Origin: Zea mays
Lineage: Eukaryota > Streptophyta > Magnoliopsida > Poales > Poaceae
Direction of reading: 5' to 3'
Length of the DNA stretch: 64,000 bases
Assembly: GCF_902167145.1 (NCBI RefSeq)
Contig: NC_050100.1
Location: 215,754,081-215,818,080 of the forward strand
The notes beneath the pieces were generated by a model. The model saw nothing but the letters and a program-made list of their open reading frames with translations, searched no databases and was not told where the DNA came from. Both the position numbers and the translations under genes were made by a program. Shown here piece after piece: positions 11,626 to 23,266 of this stretch; position 1 is the stretch's first letter, and each line of letters starts with the position of its first letter.

Positions 11626-11856
11626 GCTGCTTACGTGTACTCCGTCGTTTCCAGGATTCGCTTTTCGAAGTAGTCAAAAAGCACGAAAGAAATTCTGCTA
11701 AAAAGAGATCTTTTTTCGAGGAAAAATTCGACGCAGAGGGGGTCTCCCCCTTTTTAGCCCCCGAGGGAGGGTCGGGCTTTGCCGAGGCGAGGCCGACCCT
11801 TCCTTGATGACTAAACTTTGTGTGGGTGCGAGGTATATGAATAACTTGAAAACATC

Positions 11857-14800
11857 TTAAGGGTAGAAGCGACATAGCTGTTTGATGTTCCAAGCGTTGC
11901 CGTAGATCTCGCCTTGATTGTTGGCCAGCTTGTATGTTCCGGGCTTCAGAACTTTGGCGATGACGAATGGCCCCTCCTAGGGGGGCGTGAGTTTGTGCCT
12001 TCCCCGGGCGTCTTGCCGCAGCCGAAGCACCAAATCGCCCACCTGGAGGTCTCGGGACCGGACCCCTCGGGCGTGGTAGCGTCGCAGGGACTGCTGGTAC
12101 CGCGCCGAGTGTAGTAAGGCCTTGTCCCGAGCCTCCTCCAGCTGGTCCAGCGATTCTTCTCGGCTAGCTTGGTTGCTTTGATCGGTGTAGGCCCTCGTCC
12201 TCGGGGAGGCGTGCTCCAGGTCAGTGGGCAAGATGGCCTCGGCCCCGTAGACCAGGAAGAACGGTGTGAAACCCGTGGCACGACTCGGCGTCGTCCTTAG
12301 GCTCCAGACCACCGAGGGGAGTTCCTTCATCCATCGCTTGCCGAACTTGTTGAGGCCGTTGTAGATCCGAGGCTTGAGCCCTTGTAGAATCATGCCGTTG
12401 GCACGCTCTTCTTGCCCATTCGACATGTGATGAGCCACGGCGGCCCAGTCCACCCGGATGTGGTGATTCTCGCACAAATCCAAGAATTTTTTGCCGGTGA
12501 ACTGTGTACCGTTGTCGGTGATGATGGAGTTTGGGACCCCGAAGCGATGGATGATGTTGGTGAAGAACGCCACCGCCTGCTCGGACCTGATGCTGTTCAG
12601 GGGTCGGACCTCGATCCACTTGGAGAATTTGTCGATGGCGACCAGCAGGTGCGTGTAGCCCCCGGGCGCCTTCTGCAAGGGACCTACGAGGTCCAGACCC
12701 CATACAGCAAAGGGCCAGGTGATGGGTATCGTCTGCAGAGCCTGAGCGGGCAGGTGGGTCTGCTTCGCATAGAATTGGCACCCTTCGCAGGTGCGGACAA
12801 TTCTAGTGGCGTCAGCCACCGCTGTTGGCCAGTAGAAGCCTTGCCGGAAAGCATTCCCGACAAGGGCTCGGGGTGCTGCGTGATGGCCGCAAGCCCCCGA
12901 GTGTATTTCTTGCAGGAGTTCCTGACCTTCGGCGATGGAGATGCATCGCTGGAGGATGCCTGAGGGGCTCCGGTGGTAGAGCTCCTCCTCATCGCCCAGC
13001 AAGACAAATGACTTGGCGCGTCGTGCTACCCGTCGAGCCTCGGCTTGGTCGAGGGGTAGTTCTCCTCGGCGGAGATATCGCAGGTACGGGGCCTGCCAAT
13101 TTCGATCAGGCATGGCCCCGCTCAGCTCCTCCTCGACGTCCAGTGCCTCGGCTTCGGGGGCCGAGGGTACCTCGGGCTGAGCCGAGGGTGCCTCGGGCCG
13201 AGCCGAGGGTGCCTCGGGCCGAGCCGAGGGCGCCTCGGGCTCGGGCGCATCGTCGATCTTGACGGAGGGTTGATGCAGATCCCGGGAGAAGACGTTCGGT
13301 GGGACCGTCGTTCGCCCCGAGGCTATTTTAGCCAGCTCGTCTGCAGTCTCGTTGTAGCGCGAGCGATGTGGTTGAGCTCGAGCCCGAAGAACTTGTCTTC
13401 CAGGCTCCGAACCTCATCGCAGTAGGCCTCCATCTTCGGGTCGCGGCAGTGGGAGTTCTTCATGACTTGGTCGATAACGAGCTGCGAATCACCGCGAGCG
13501 TCGAGGCGTCTGACCCCTAGCTCGATGGCGATTCGCAACCCGTTGACCAGAGCTTCGTACTCGGCCACATTGTTGGACGCCGGGAAATGGAGGCGCAGCA
13601 CGTAGCGCAGGTGCTTTCCGAGGGGCGAGATGGAGAGCAGGCCCGCGCCGGCCCCTGTCTTCATCAGTGACCCGTCGAAAAACATGGTCCAGAGCTCCGG
13701 TTGGATCGGAGCCGTCGGCAGCTGGGTGTCGACCCATTCGGCCACGAAGTCCGCCAATACCTGGGACTTGATGGCCTTCTGAGGGGCGAACGAGATTGTT
13801 TCGCCCATGATTTCCACCGCCCACTTTGCGATCCTGCCCGAGGCCTCTCGGCACTGGATGATCTCCCCGAGGGGGAATGATGACACCACAGTTACCGGAT
13901 GAGACTCGAAGTAGTGTCGTAACTTCCGCCTCGTCAGGATCACAGCATACAACAGCTTCTGAACTTGTGGGTAGCGGATCTTGGTCGCGGACAGTACTTC
14001 GCTGACGAAGTAGACTGGCCTCTGAACGGGCAGTACATGCCCTTCCTCTTGCCTCTCGACCACAATCGCGGCGCTAACCACCTGAGTGGTGGCGGCGACG
14101 TAGACCAAGAGGGCTTCTCCATCAGCTGGGGGCACCAAGACAGGCGCCTTTGTAAAGAGCGCCTTCAGGTTCTCGAGGGCTTCCTCGGCCTCAGGGGTCC
14201 AAGCGAAACACTCGGTCTTCCTTAAGAGGCGGTACAGAGGCAGACCTCTTTCGCCGAGGCGTGAGATGAAGCGGCTCAGGGCCGCGAGGCATCCCATGAC
14301 CCTCTGTACGCCCTTTAAGTCCTTGATGGGTCCCATGCTGGTGATGGCTGCAATCTTCTCCGGGTTGGCTTCGATGCCTCGCTCGGAGACGATGAACCCT
14401 AGGAGCATGCCTAGAGGTACCCCGAAGACACACTTCTCAGGATTGAGCTTGACTCCTTTCGCCTTGAGACATCGGAATGTCACTTCAAGGTCGGAGAGGA
14501 GGTCAGAAGCCTTCCTTGTCTTGACTACGATGTCATCGACGTAGGCCTCGACTGTGCGACCGATGTGTTCGCCGAACACATGGTTCATGCACCGCTGGTA
14601 CGTCGCGCCCGCATTCCTCAAACCGAACGACATGGTGACATAGCAGTACATGCCGAACGGCGTGATGAAAGAAGTCGCGAGCTGGTCGGACTCTTTCATC
14701 CGGATTTGGTGATACCCTGAGTAGGCATTGAGGAAGGACAGGGTTTCGCACCCAGCAGTGGAATCCATGATTTGATCGATGCGAGGCAGAGGGTAGGGAA

Positions 14801-15125
14801 CCTTCGGACATGCTTTGTTGAGACCAGTGTAGTCAACACACATCCGCCATTTCCCCCCTTTCTTCCTCACAAGCACAGGGTTGGCAAGCCATTCGGGATG
14901 GAATACCTCTTTGATGAACCCTGCTGCCATTAGCTTGTGGATCTCTTCGCCAATCACTCTGTGCTTCTCCTCGTCGAATCGGCGCAGAGGCTGCCTGACG
15001 GGTCGGGCTCCGGCCCGAATATCCAGCGAGTGCTCGGCGACATCCCTCGGTATGCCGGGCATGTCCGAGGGACTCCATGCAAAGACGTCGGCGTTTGCGC
15101 GGAGAAAGTCGACGAGCACTGCTTC
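11857..15125 (-). pseudogene. pol: Gypsy-1 pol: RT, RNase H, archaeal-type RNase H, integrase (broken)
   Basis: Reading from 15125 down: RT begins [17 protein letters not shown] and contains KKGGKWRMCVDYTGLN and the active site YVDD (14532-14543). It is followed by an RNase H and then an archaeal-type RNase H starting MFFDGS. The integrase has an HHCC finger, DLVGP, TDNGTQF and an SNGQEERANG block that keeps the catalytic Glu. Lesions seen by comparison with Gypsy-2: a one-base loss near 13360 in the second RNase H shifts the frame, and Trp to TAG at 11977-11979 truncates the integrase about 40 codons early. The expected TAA is at 11857. The RT is complete. There is no chromodomain. Confidence 0.9.
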
Positions 15126-18100
15126 CTATTTGGGGTCGAGCCCGGAGCCGATCCGGATCTGCTTGGAGGTGTCGCCGCTGGGGTCGAGAGGGACGGCCTT
15201 AACCGTCTCCGCTGGCTCGAAGTTGCCGGCGTGACGCTTCACGTCTGACACCTCCTTGGAGAGATTCTCCAGGTCGGCGATGAGGGCCTCAGACTCGGCG
15301 AGGGCCTCGGCGTACTCCACGCACTCCACGTCGCATTCGAACGCGTGTTTGTACGTGGGGCCGACGGTGATGACCCCGTTGGGGCCCGGCATCTTGAGCT
15401 TCAAGTAGGCGTAGTTGGGGACGGCCATGAACTTCGCGTAGCATGGCCTCCCCAGTACAGCGTGGTAGGTTCCTCGGAACCCGACCACCTCGAACGTCAG
15501 GGTCTCCCTTCAGAAGTTGGAGGGCATTCCGAAGCAGACGGGGAGGTCGAGTCGTCCGAGGGGCTGGACGCGCTTCCCAGGTACGATCCCGTGGAAAGGC
15601 GCAGCGCCTGCCCGGACGGAGGATAGATCGACGCGCAGGAGCTTGAGGGTCTCAGCGTAGATGATGTTGAGGCAGCTGCCCCCATCCATCAGGACCTTGG
15701 TGAGCCTGACGTTGCCGATGACAGGGTCGACGACGAGCGGGTATTTCCCCGGGCTCGGCATGCGGTCGGGGTGGTCGGCCTGGTCGAAAGTGATGGGCTT
15801 GTCGGACCAGTCTAGGTAGACTGGCGCCGCCACCTTCACCGAGCAGACCTCCCGGCGCTCTTGCTTGCGATGCCGAGCCGAGGCATTCGCCGCATGCCCT
15901 CCGTAGATCATGAAGCAGTCGCGGACCTCGGGGAATTCTCCTGCTTGGTGATCTTCGTTCTTGTCGTCGTCGCGGGCCCTGCCACCCTCGGCGGGTGGCC
16001 CGGCCCTGTGGAAGTGACGCCGAAGCATGACGCACTCCTCGAGGGTGTGCTTGACGGGCCCCTGATGGTAAGGGCACGGCTCCTTGAGCATCTTGTCGAA
16101 GAGGTTAGCACTTCCGGGGGCTTCCGAGGGTTCTTGTACTCGGCGGCGGCGACAAGGTCCGCGTCAGCGGCGTCGCGTTTCGATTGCGACTTCTTCTCGC
16201 CTTTCTTCTTGGCGCCACGCGGAGTAGACGCCTCGGGAGCCTCTTCCGATGGGCGGCCCTGGGGCTGCTTGTCCTTTCGGAAGATAGCCTCAACCGCCTC
16301 CTGGCCAGAGGCAAACTTGGTGGCGATGTCCATCAGCTCGCTCGCCCCGGTGGGGGTCTTGCGACCTAGCTTGCTCACCAGGTCACGGCAGGTGGTGCCG
16401 GCAAGGAACGCGCTGATGACATCCGAATCGGTGATGTTGGGCAGCTCGGTACGCTGCTTCGAGAATCGCCGGATGTAGTCCCGGAGCGACTCTCCCGGCT
16501 GTTGCCGGCAGCTTCGAAGGTCCCAGGAATTCCCGGGGCGCACGTATGTGCCCTGGAAATTGTCGGCGAAGGCCTGGACCAAGTCGTCCCAGTTGGAGAT
16601 CTGCCCCGGAGGCAGGTGCTCCAACCAGGCGCGAGCAGTGTCGGAGAGGAACAGGGGGAGGTTACGGATGATGAGGTTGTCGTCGTCCGTTCCACCCAGT
16701 TGGCAGGCCAGGCGGTAGTCCGTGAGCCACAGTTCCGGTCTCGTTTCCCCCGAGTACTTCGTGATAGTAGTCGGGGGTCGGAACCGGGTCGGGAACGGCG
16801 CCCGTCGGATGGCCCGACTGAAGGTCTGCGGTCCGGGTGGTTCGGGCGAGGGACTCCGATCCTCCCCGCTGTCGTAGCGTCCCCCACGCCTGGGGTGGTA
16901 GCCTCGGTGCACCCTTTCGTCGAGGTGGGCCCGACGGTCGCGTCGATGGTGCTCGTTGCCGAGGTGGCCCGGGGCCGCAGGCGCAGTGTTGCGCGTGCGC
17001 CCGGTGTAGACCGAGGCTTCCCGCATGAATCGGGAAGTCGCGGCATGAGGTTCCGAGGGGTATCCCTGCCTTCGGGAGGTAGTGCTCTCGGCCCGTCGGG
17101 CCGCAGCGCCTTCCAGGAGATTCTTGAGCTCTCCCTGGATTCGCCGACCCTCGGTGGTTGATGGCTCCGGCATCGCGCGGAGGAGCATCGCTGCGGCTGC
17201 CAGGTTCTGACCAACCCCGCTGGATGCGGGCGGCGGCCTGACCCTGACATCGTTGGCGACGCGGTGCTGGAGACCTTGGGGCAGGTGATGTATTTCTCCG
17301 GACGGGGGTTGGCCCACCCATACCTGCCCGACGTCCCGGTGGATCGTCTCAAGCGCTCATGTTCCCTCGTCGAGCCTGGCCTGCGCCCCGCGGACTTGCT
17401 CGAGCTGTGGGTCGTGACCCCCCGCCGGAACGGGGACCACAGCTAGCTCCCGCGGGATGTCGGCGCGAGGCACGGGCCTAGGAAAATCACCGTCCTCCGG
17501 CATGCCAAGATGGTTGCCTTCGGAGGGATCCCCCAGCTCAACGTGGAAACATTCGCGGCTTGGGCCGCAATTCTCGTCGTCGAGGCTGCGGCTTCCATCG
17601 GTACAGTCGGAGAGGCAGTAGTCACATGCGGTCATGAAGTCCCGCATGGCACTGGGGTTGCCAAGTCCAGAGAAATCCCAACAGATGCTGGGATCATCAT
17701 CTTCCTCGGACCCAGAGGGCCCGTAGGTCGAGACGTCCGTCAACCGGTCCCAAGGCGACCGCATACGAAACCCCAGTGGGGTTGCACTCGCCTCAATGAG
17801 AGCGCCCACCAAGGCGAGGTCGCTTGGCGGGTTGAGGCCGAGTCGAAATGACGTAAGATGGGAGTTAGTCAGTACCTTTTGGTCGACGAGGAGCGACGTA
17901 GTCACATCGGGGACTGGTTGCACCGTCGTCCCAGGTACGAGGGCGACGTCCTGCAGGCTTTCCGCGAGCGCGCTAGCGTCGTCTTCTTGCTCGGGATCGG
18001 CGTGTCGCGGGGGGACGGCGCTTGTCTTCGTCTCGAACGCGAGGTCGACGCCTAGCGTGCCTTCCGTCGGGGCGTCGGGGGCGTCGATTCGCTCGACGGC

Positions 18101-18373
18101 TGACGAAGCGCGGCCTCCCGCTTGGCCTTGGTTGCCCCGCCTCCTCCTCCGTTGGCGGGGGAGAGGACGGAGCGAGCTCGAATGTTGCTCTTCCACCGCG
18201 CGGGGAAGATGTCGTCGGTTCCGCCGCCGGCGGGCGGGTCGTCGGCCGCCATTGTCGTTGTCGCGCGGCGGTGGAAGGAGTATCATGTCGTAGCTGCCGT
18301 CGAAGGACATGAACTCAAGACTCCCAAAACGGAGCACCGTCCCGGGCCGGAGAGGTTGCTGGAGACTGCCCAT
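15126..18373 (-). pseudogene. gag: Gypsy-1 gag-protease (broken)
   Basis: The ATG is at 18373 and the product starts MGSLQQPLRPG. The N-terminal 330 residues are disordered and Arg/Pro rich. A retrotrans_gag domain follows (about 16740-16330, with RPELWLTDYRLACQLGG and ESLRDYIRRFSKQRTELPN), then a basic linker, and a protease region around VLMDGGSCLNIIY where DGGS replaces the usual D(T/S)G. Lesions: TGA at 17357-17359 (Gly in Gypsy-2), loss of one G in the run at 16116-16120 (frameshift), and TGA at 15510-15512 (Arg in Gypsy-2). The final TAG at 15126-15128 is shared with Gypsy-2 and may be a normal gag-pol boundary. Confidence 0.88.
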
Positions 18374-18408
18374 CTGGAGCTTGACGGGAAGCTGTTCGTC
18401 AGCACGCA

Positions 18409-18433
18409 GCAGGCCCCTACCTGGCGCGCCAAC
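18409..18433 (-). other. Gypsy-1 primer-binding site region
   Basis: Directly inside the 5' LTR the - strand reads GTTGGCGCGCCAGGTAGGGG. Its position next to the LTR end makes it the primer-binding site. I do not assign the tRNA. Confidence 0.7.
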
Positions 18434-20124
18434 TGTCGGCGTTTCGAGACCGGGGGGTCCCCAAGCCGACGAGTGAGTGCGCTGCGTGCCCCAGCCCAGA
18501 TGGGTCGAGCGCGTGGGCGAGCGTGAAGGGGGGAGAGGCGAGGTGGCCGGAGACGGGCGTGAGAGAGGTGGAGATCCCGCGGCCTTCGTGTTCGTCCCGC
18601 GTCCAGGTCGGGTGCGCTTGCAGTAGGGGGGTTACAAACGTCCATGCGGGTGAGGGAAGCGAGCGGCCCCAAGAGAGCGCCTGTCTCGTCCTCGTCCCCG
18701 CGCGGCCAACCTTCTCTAAGAAGGCCCTGGTCCTTCCTTTTATAGTTGTAAGGAGAGGATCCAGGTGTACAATGGGGGGTGTAGCAGAGTGCTACGCGTC
18801 TAGCGGAGAGAGAGCTAGCGCCCTAGGTACATGCCAATGTGGCAGCCGGAGAGGTCTTGGCACCTTGCTGGCGTGATGTCGTGGCTGTCGGAGGAGCAAC
18901 GGAGCCTGACGGAGGGACAGCTGTAGGAGCGGTCGAGTCCTTGCTGACGTCGCCCTGCCTCCGTAAGAGAGCTGAGAGCCGCCGTCGTCACAGAGCTTGT
19001 GGGGCGCCATCATTGCCCATCTGGCGGAGCTGGCCAGATGGGACGCCGGTCTTGTTCTTCGTGACCCGAGTCGGCTCGGGGTAGGATGGTGATGGTGCTT
19101 CCTGTTGACGTAGCGGGCCCGAGCCCTAGGTCGGGCGACGTGGGGGCTCCTACGAAGCCGAGGTCGAGTCTGTCTTCCGTGGCCGAGGCCGAGCCCGAGC
19201 CCGAGCCCCCGGGTCGGGCGAGGCGGAGATCGTTTGGCTGAGGCCAGGGCGGAGCCCGAGCCCTGGGGTCGGGCGAGGCGTAGTTTCGTCGTCTTCTGGG
19301 GCTGAGCCCGAGTCCGAGCCCTGGGGTCGGGCGGAGCAGAGTTCGCCGTCTTCCTGGTCTTAGCTCGAGTCCGAGCCCTGGGGTCGGGCGGAGCGGAGTT
19401 CGCCGTCTTCCGGGTCTTAGCCCGAGTCCGAGCCCTGGGGTCAGGCGGAGCGGAGTTCGCCGTCTTCCGGGTCTTAGCCCGAGTCCGAGCCCTGGGGTCG
19501 GGCGGAGCGGAGTTCGCCGTCTTCTGGGTCTTAGCCCGAGTCCGAGCCCTGGGGTCGGGCGGAGCGGAGTTCGCCGTCTTCCGGGTCTTAGCCCGAGTCC
19601 GAGCCCTGGGGTCGGGCGGAGCGGAGTTTCCTATGGCGCCTTTGGCAAGGCCTGACTGCCTGTCAGACTCACTCTGTCGAGTGGCACTGCAGTCGGAGTG
19701 GCGCAGGCGGCGCTGTCCTTCTGTCAGACTGGTCAGTGGAGCGGTGGAGTGACGGCGGTCACTTCGGCTCTGCCGGGGGGCGCGTGTCAGGATAAAGGTG
19801 TCAGGCCACCTTTGCGTTAAATGCTCCTGCAACCTGGTCAGTCGGCGCGTCGATTTAGTCAGGGTTGCTTCTAAGCGAAGCCAAGGCCTCGGGCGAGCCG
19901 GAGATGTGTCCGCCGTTAAAAGGGGGGCCTCGGGCGAGACGGAAGTCTCTCGAGGTCGGCTGCCTTTGGCCGAGGCTAGGCTCGGGTGAAGCGTGATCGA
20001 GTCACTCGTGTGGACTGATCCCTGACTTAATCGTACCCATCAGGCCTTTGCAGCTTTATGCTGATGGGGGTTACCAGCTGAGAATTAGGCGTCTTGAGGG
20101 TACCCCTAATTATGGTCCCCGACA
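18434..20124 (-). repeat. Gypsy-1 5' LTR
   Basis: The 1691 bp LTR starts with TGTCGG and ends in GACA on the + strand. The - strand TATAAAAG is at 18737-18744. It carries six copies of the 57-bp repeat (19316-19640). Relative to 6092-7771 it has one extra six-base CCCGAG unit near 19195 plus about 25 scattered substitutions, many of C/T or G/A type. Confidence 0.94.
19316..19640. repeat. 57-bp tandem repeat inside the Gypsy-1 5' LTR
   Basis: Copies start at 19316, 19373, 19430, 19487, 19544 and 19601. The first copy carries several private substitutions. Same unit as at 6958-7277 and, inverted, at 54962-55372. Confidence 0.92.
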
Positions 20125-20129
20125 ATTTG
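20125..20129. repeat. Target site duplication of Gypsy-1, right copy (ATTTG)
   Basis: Matches 6087-6091 exactly. Confidence 0.95.
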
Positions 20130-21101
20130 TTTGTATGCCAAATTTATGTTGATGATATTATATTTGGGTCTACTAACGAATCTACATGTGAAGAGTTTAG
20201 TAGGATCATGACACAAAAGTTCGAGATGTCTATGATGGGGGAGTTGAAATATTTTCTAGGATTTCAAGTCAAGCAACTCCAAGAGGGCACCTTCATTAGC
20301 CAAACCAAGTACACTCAAGACATTCTTGCTAAGTTTGGGATGAAGGATGCCAAACCCATCAAGACACCCATGGGAACAAATGGGCATCTCGACCTCGACA
20401 CGGGAGGTAAGTCCGTGGATCAAAAGGTATACCGGTCGATGATAGGTTCTTTACTCTATTTATGTGCATCTCGACCGGACATTATGCTTTCCGTTTGCAT
20501 GTGTGCAAGATTCCAATCCGACCCTAAGGAATCCCACCTTACGGCCGTAAAACGAATCTTGAGATATTTAGCTTATACTCCTAAGTTTGGACTTTGGTAC
20601 CCTCGGGGATCCACATTTGATTTACTTGGTTATTCGGATGCCGATTGGGCGGGGTGCAAAATCAATAGGAAGAGCACATCGGGGACTTGCCAGTTCTTGG
20701 GAAGATCCTTGGTGTCTTGGGCTTCAAAGAAGCAAAATTCGGTCGCTCTTTCCACCGCCGAAGCCGAGTACATTGCCGCAGGTCATTGTTGCGCGCAACT
20801 ACTTTGGATGAGGCAAACCCTGCGGGACTACGGTTACAAATTAACCAAAGTCCCTTTGCTATGTGATAATGAGAGTGCAATCAAAATGGCCGACAATCCC
20901 GTCGAGCATAGCCGCACTAAACACATAGCAATCTGGTATCATTTTCTTAGGGATCACCAACAAAAGGGAGATATCGAGATTTCTTATATTAACACTAAAG
21001 ATCAATTAGCCGATATCTTTACCAAGCCACTAGATGAACAATCTTTTATCAAACTTAGGCATGAGCTCAATATTCTTGATTCTCGCAACTTCTTTTGCTA
21101 G
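20130..21101 (+). pseudogene. pol: Sirevirus-1 Pol, part 2: reverse transcriptase catalytic half and RNase H
   Basis: This continues part 1 (ends 6091) in the same frame once Gypsy-1 and one ATTTG are ignored. The RT active site YVDD is at 20145-20156, close to the insertion point. Downstream come GELKYFLGFQV, the Copia RNase H landmarks YSDADWAGC and LSTAEAEYIAA, and the C-terminal tail with DIFTKPLDEQSF. The stop TAG is at 21099-21101. No internal stop or frameshift was seen, so the only damage to pol is the Gypsy-1 insertion, which separates the catalytic site from the fingers and palm start. Confidence 0.92.
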
Positions 21102-21936
21102 ATTGCACACATAGCACATTATATACCTTTGATCATGTCCCCTTCATATGCTATGACTAATGTGTTTTCAAGTCTATTTCAAACCAAGTCATAGGTGTAT
21201 TGAAAGGGAATTGGAGTCTTCGGCAAAGACAAAGGCTTCCACTCCGTAACTCATCTCTCGCCGACGCTCCAAGTCTCTCCATCTTGCGGGGAGAAAGCAA
21301 AAGGACTTCGTCTTTGGTATAATCTTAACTCATTTATTTATGACCAAAGGGGAAGAAAGTAATCTAAGGGCTCTAATGATTCCGTTTTTGGCGATTCATG
21401 CCAAAAAGGGGGAGAAATGAGCCCAAAGCAAAAGGACCGCACCACCACGCAAAAGGACCGCACCACCACCAATTTCAAAAACTTCGTGTTTCCAAGAATT
21501 TTATCAAATTGGTATCCTATTGTGTTCAAAAGGGAGAGAAAGTAGCATTTCAAAAGAATATATCAAAACCCTCTTGAACACTAAGAGGAGGATCTCATTT
21601 AGGGGGAGTTTTGTTTAGTCACAGGAGAAACATTTGAAATAGGGGGAGAAAATTTCAAATCTTGAAAATGCTTTGCAAAATCGTATTCATTTACCTTTGA
21701 CTATTTGCAAAAGAACTTTGAAAAGGATTTACAAAAGAATTTGCAAAAACAAAACATGTGGTGCAAGCGTGGTCCAAAATGTTATATAAGAAAGAAACAA
21801 TCCATGCATATCTTATAAGTATTTATTGGCTCAATTCCAAGCAACCTTTACACTTACATTATGCAAACTAGTTCAATTTTGCACTTCTATATTTGCTTTG
21901 GTTTGTGTTGGCATCAATCACCAAAAAGGGGGAGAT
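21102..21936 (+). other. Sirevirus-1 noncoding 3' region with repeated polypurine tracts
   Basis: There is no open frame of note and no envelope-like protein. Purine runs of the form A(n)G(n)AGA occur at about 21403-21416, 21528-21541, 21599-21608 and 21637-21653; the functional tract is at 21923-21936 directly before the LTR. Multiple polypurine tracts before the 3' LTR are a known Sirevirus trait. Confidence 0.8.
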
Positions 21937-23266
21937 TGAAAGGGAATTAGGCTTACACCTAGTCCCTAATTAATTTTGGTGGTTGAATTGCCCAACACAA
22001 ATAATTGGGCTAACTAGTTTGCTCTAGTGCATAAGTTATACAGGTGTAAAAGGTTCACACCCAGCCAATAAAAAGATCAAGTTTTGGATTCAACAAAGGA
22101 GCAAAGAGGCAACCGAAGGCCCTCTGGTCTGGGAGCACCGGACTGTCCGGTGTACACCAGACAGTGTCCGGTGCACCACCGGACAGTGTCCGGTGCACCA
22201 GAGGACTCCAACTCGAACTGGCCACCTTCGGGAATTTCCAGAGGCGCTCCGCTATAATTCACCGGACTGTCCGGTGTACACCGGACAGTGTCCGGTGCTT
22301 CAAGGAAGCACGACCTCAGGAACTTGTCAGCCTCGGGATTTTACTTCGAGCCGCTCCGCTATAATTCACCGGACTGTCCGGTGTGCACCGGACTGTCCGG
22401 TGAACCACGGAGCAACGGCTATCTCCGCGCCAACGGCTACCTGCAGGCGCATTCAATGCGCGCCAGTGGCGCGCAGTCGTCAGGCGCGCCCATACTGGTG
22501 CACCGGACAGTGAACAGTTCATGTCCGGTGTGCACCGGACATCCAGGCGGGCCCACAAGTCAGGAGCTCCAACGGTCAGAATCCAACGGCAGTGATGACG
22601 TGGCAGGGGGCACCGGACTGTCCGGTGTGCACCGGACTGTCCGGTGCGCCATCGAACAGACAACCTTCCAACGACCACTTTTGGTGGTTGGGTCTATAAA
22701 TACCCCAACCACCCCACCATTCATTGCATCCAAGTTTTCCACTTCCCAACTACTACAAGAGCTCTAGCATTCAATTCTAGACACACCAAAGAGATCAAAT
22801 CCTCTCCAAATTCCACACAACGCCATAGTGACTAGAGAGAGTGATTTGCTTGTGTTCTTTCGAGCTCTTGCGCTTGGATTGCTTTCTTCTTTCTTGATTC
22901 TTTCATTGCGATCAAACTCACTTGTAATTGAGGCAAGAGACACCAAACTTGTGGTGGTCCTTGTGGGAACTTTGTGTTCCAAGTGATTGAGAAGAGAAAG
23001 CTCACTCGATCCAAGGGATCGTTTGAGAGAGGGAAGGGTTGAAAGAGACCCGGCCTTTGTGGCCTCCTCAACAGGGAGTAGGTTTGCGAGAACCGAACCT
23101 CGGTAAAACAAATCCGCGTGTCACACTCTTTATTTGCTTGCGATTTGTTTTGCGCCCTCTCTCGTGGACTCGTTTTCTTATTACTAACGCTAACCCGGCT
23201 TGTAGTTGTGTTTATATTTGTAAATTTCAGTTTCGCCCTATTCACCCCCCCTCTAGGCGACTATCA
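21937..23266 (+). repeat. Sirevirus-1 3' LTR (complete)
   Basis: The 1330 bp LTR starts TGAAAGGGAATTAGGC and ends GACTATCA. The TATA box is at 22695-22702, with palindromes between about 22136 and 22646. The segment from 22205 matches 1-1062 with about nine differences. The five bases after it, ACACC (23267-23271), are the expected target duplication; their partner lies left of the window. Confidence 0.95.

Larger units (their letters stand above)
7772..11856 (-). other. Gypsy-1 long 3' noncoding region
   Basis: About 4.1 kb lie between the end of integrase and the 3' LTR. No protein domain was recognised in any frame. On the - strand the region ends with the polypurine tract GGGGGCTAC next to the LTR at 7772-7788. 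It is rich in CTCGG/CCGAG and short internal repeats (8506-8712; 10748-11625). A 4 kb noncoding 3' region is usual for large Tat elements. Confidence 0.8.
6092..20124 (-). mobile_element. Gypsy-1: Tat-lineage LTR retrotransposon (cinful-zeon-like), nested in Sirevirus-1 pol
   Basis: A 14,033 bp element on the - strand, bounded by ATTTG duplications and two LTRs ending in TG/CA. Reading right to left: 5' LTR (18434-20124), primer site, gag-protease (15126-18373), RT, RNase H, archaeal-type RNase H and integrase (11857-15125), a 4 kb noncoding 3' region, and 3' LTR (6092-7771). RT before integrase is the Gypsy order. The extra RNase H between RT and integrase, and no chromodomain, point to the Tat lineage. 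The LTR start motif on the - strand, TGTCGGGGACCATAATTAGG, resembles maize cinful-zeon; the family name is tentative. At least five lesions break the proteins. Confidence 0.92.
1..23266 (+). mobile_element. Sirevirus-1: Copia LTR retrotransposon, Ji/Opie type, split by Gypsy-1
   Basis: Order of parts on the + strand: 5' LTR (left end outside the window), primer-binding site, gag, pol (protease, integrase, RT, RNase H), a noncoding stretch with repeated polypurine tracts, and a 3' LTR. Domain order integrase before RT is the Copia order. The long gag with a coiled-coil tail and the palindrome-rich LTR are Sirevirus traits. Removing the 14,033 bp Gypsy-1 insert and one ATTTG copy leaves pol in frame. 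By eye the LTRs differ at about 9 of 1062 compared positions, so the insertion is recent. The family name Ji/Opie rests on recognition of the LTR and is less certain than the lineage. Confidence 0.93.

Noticed and set aside
21102..21936. A possible envelope-like gene between pol and the 3' LTR of Sirevirus-1
   Set aside because: Only about 835 bp are available and no open frame of useful length exists. The sequence is dominated by polypurine tracts.
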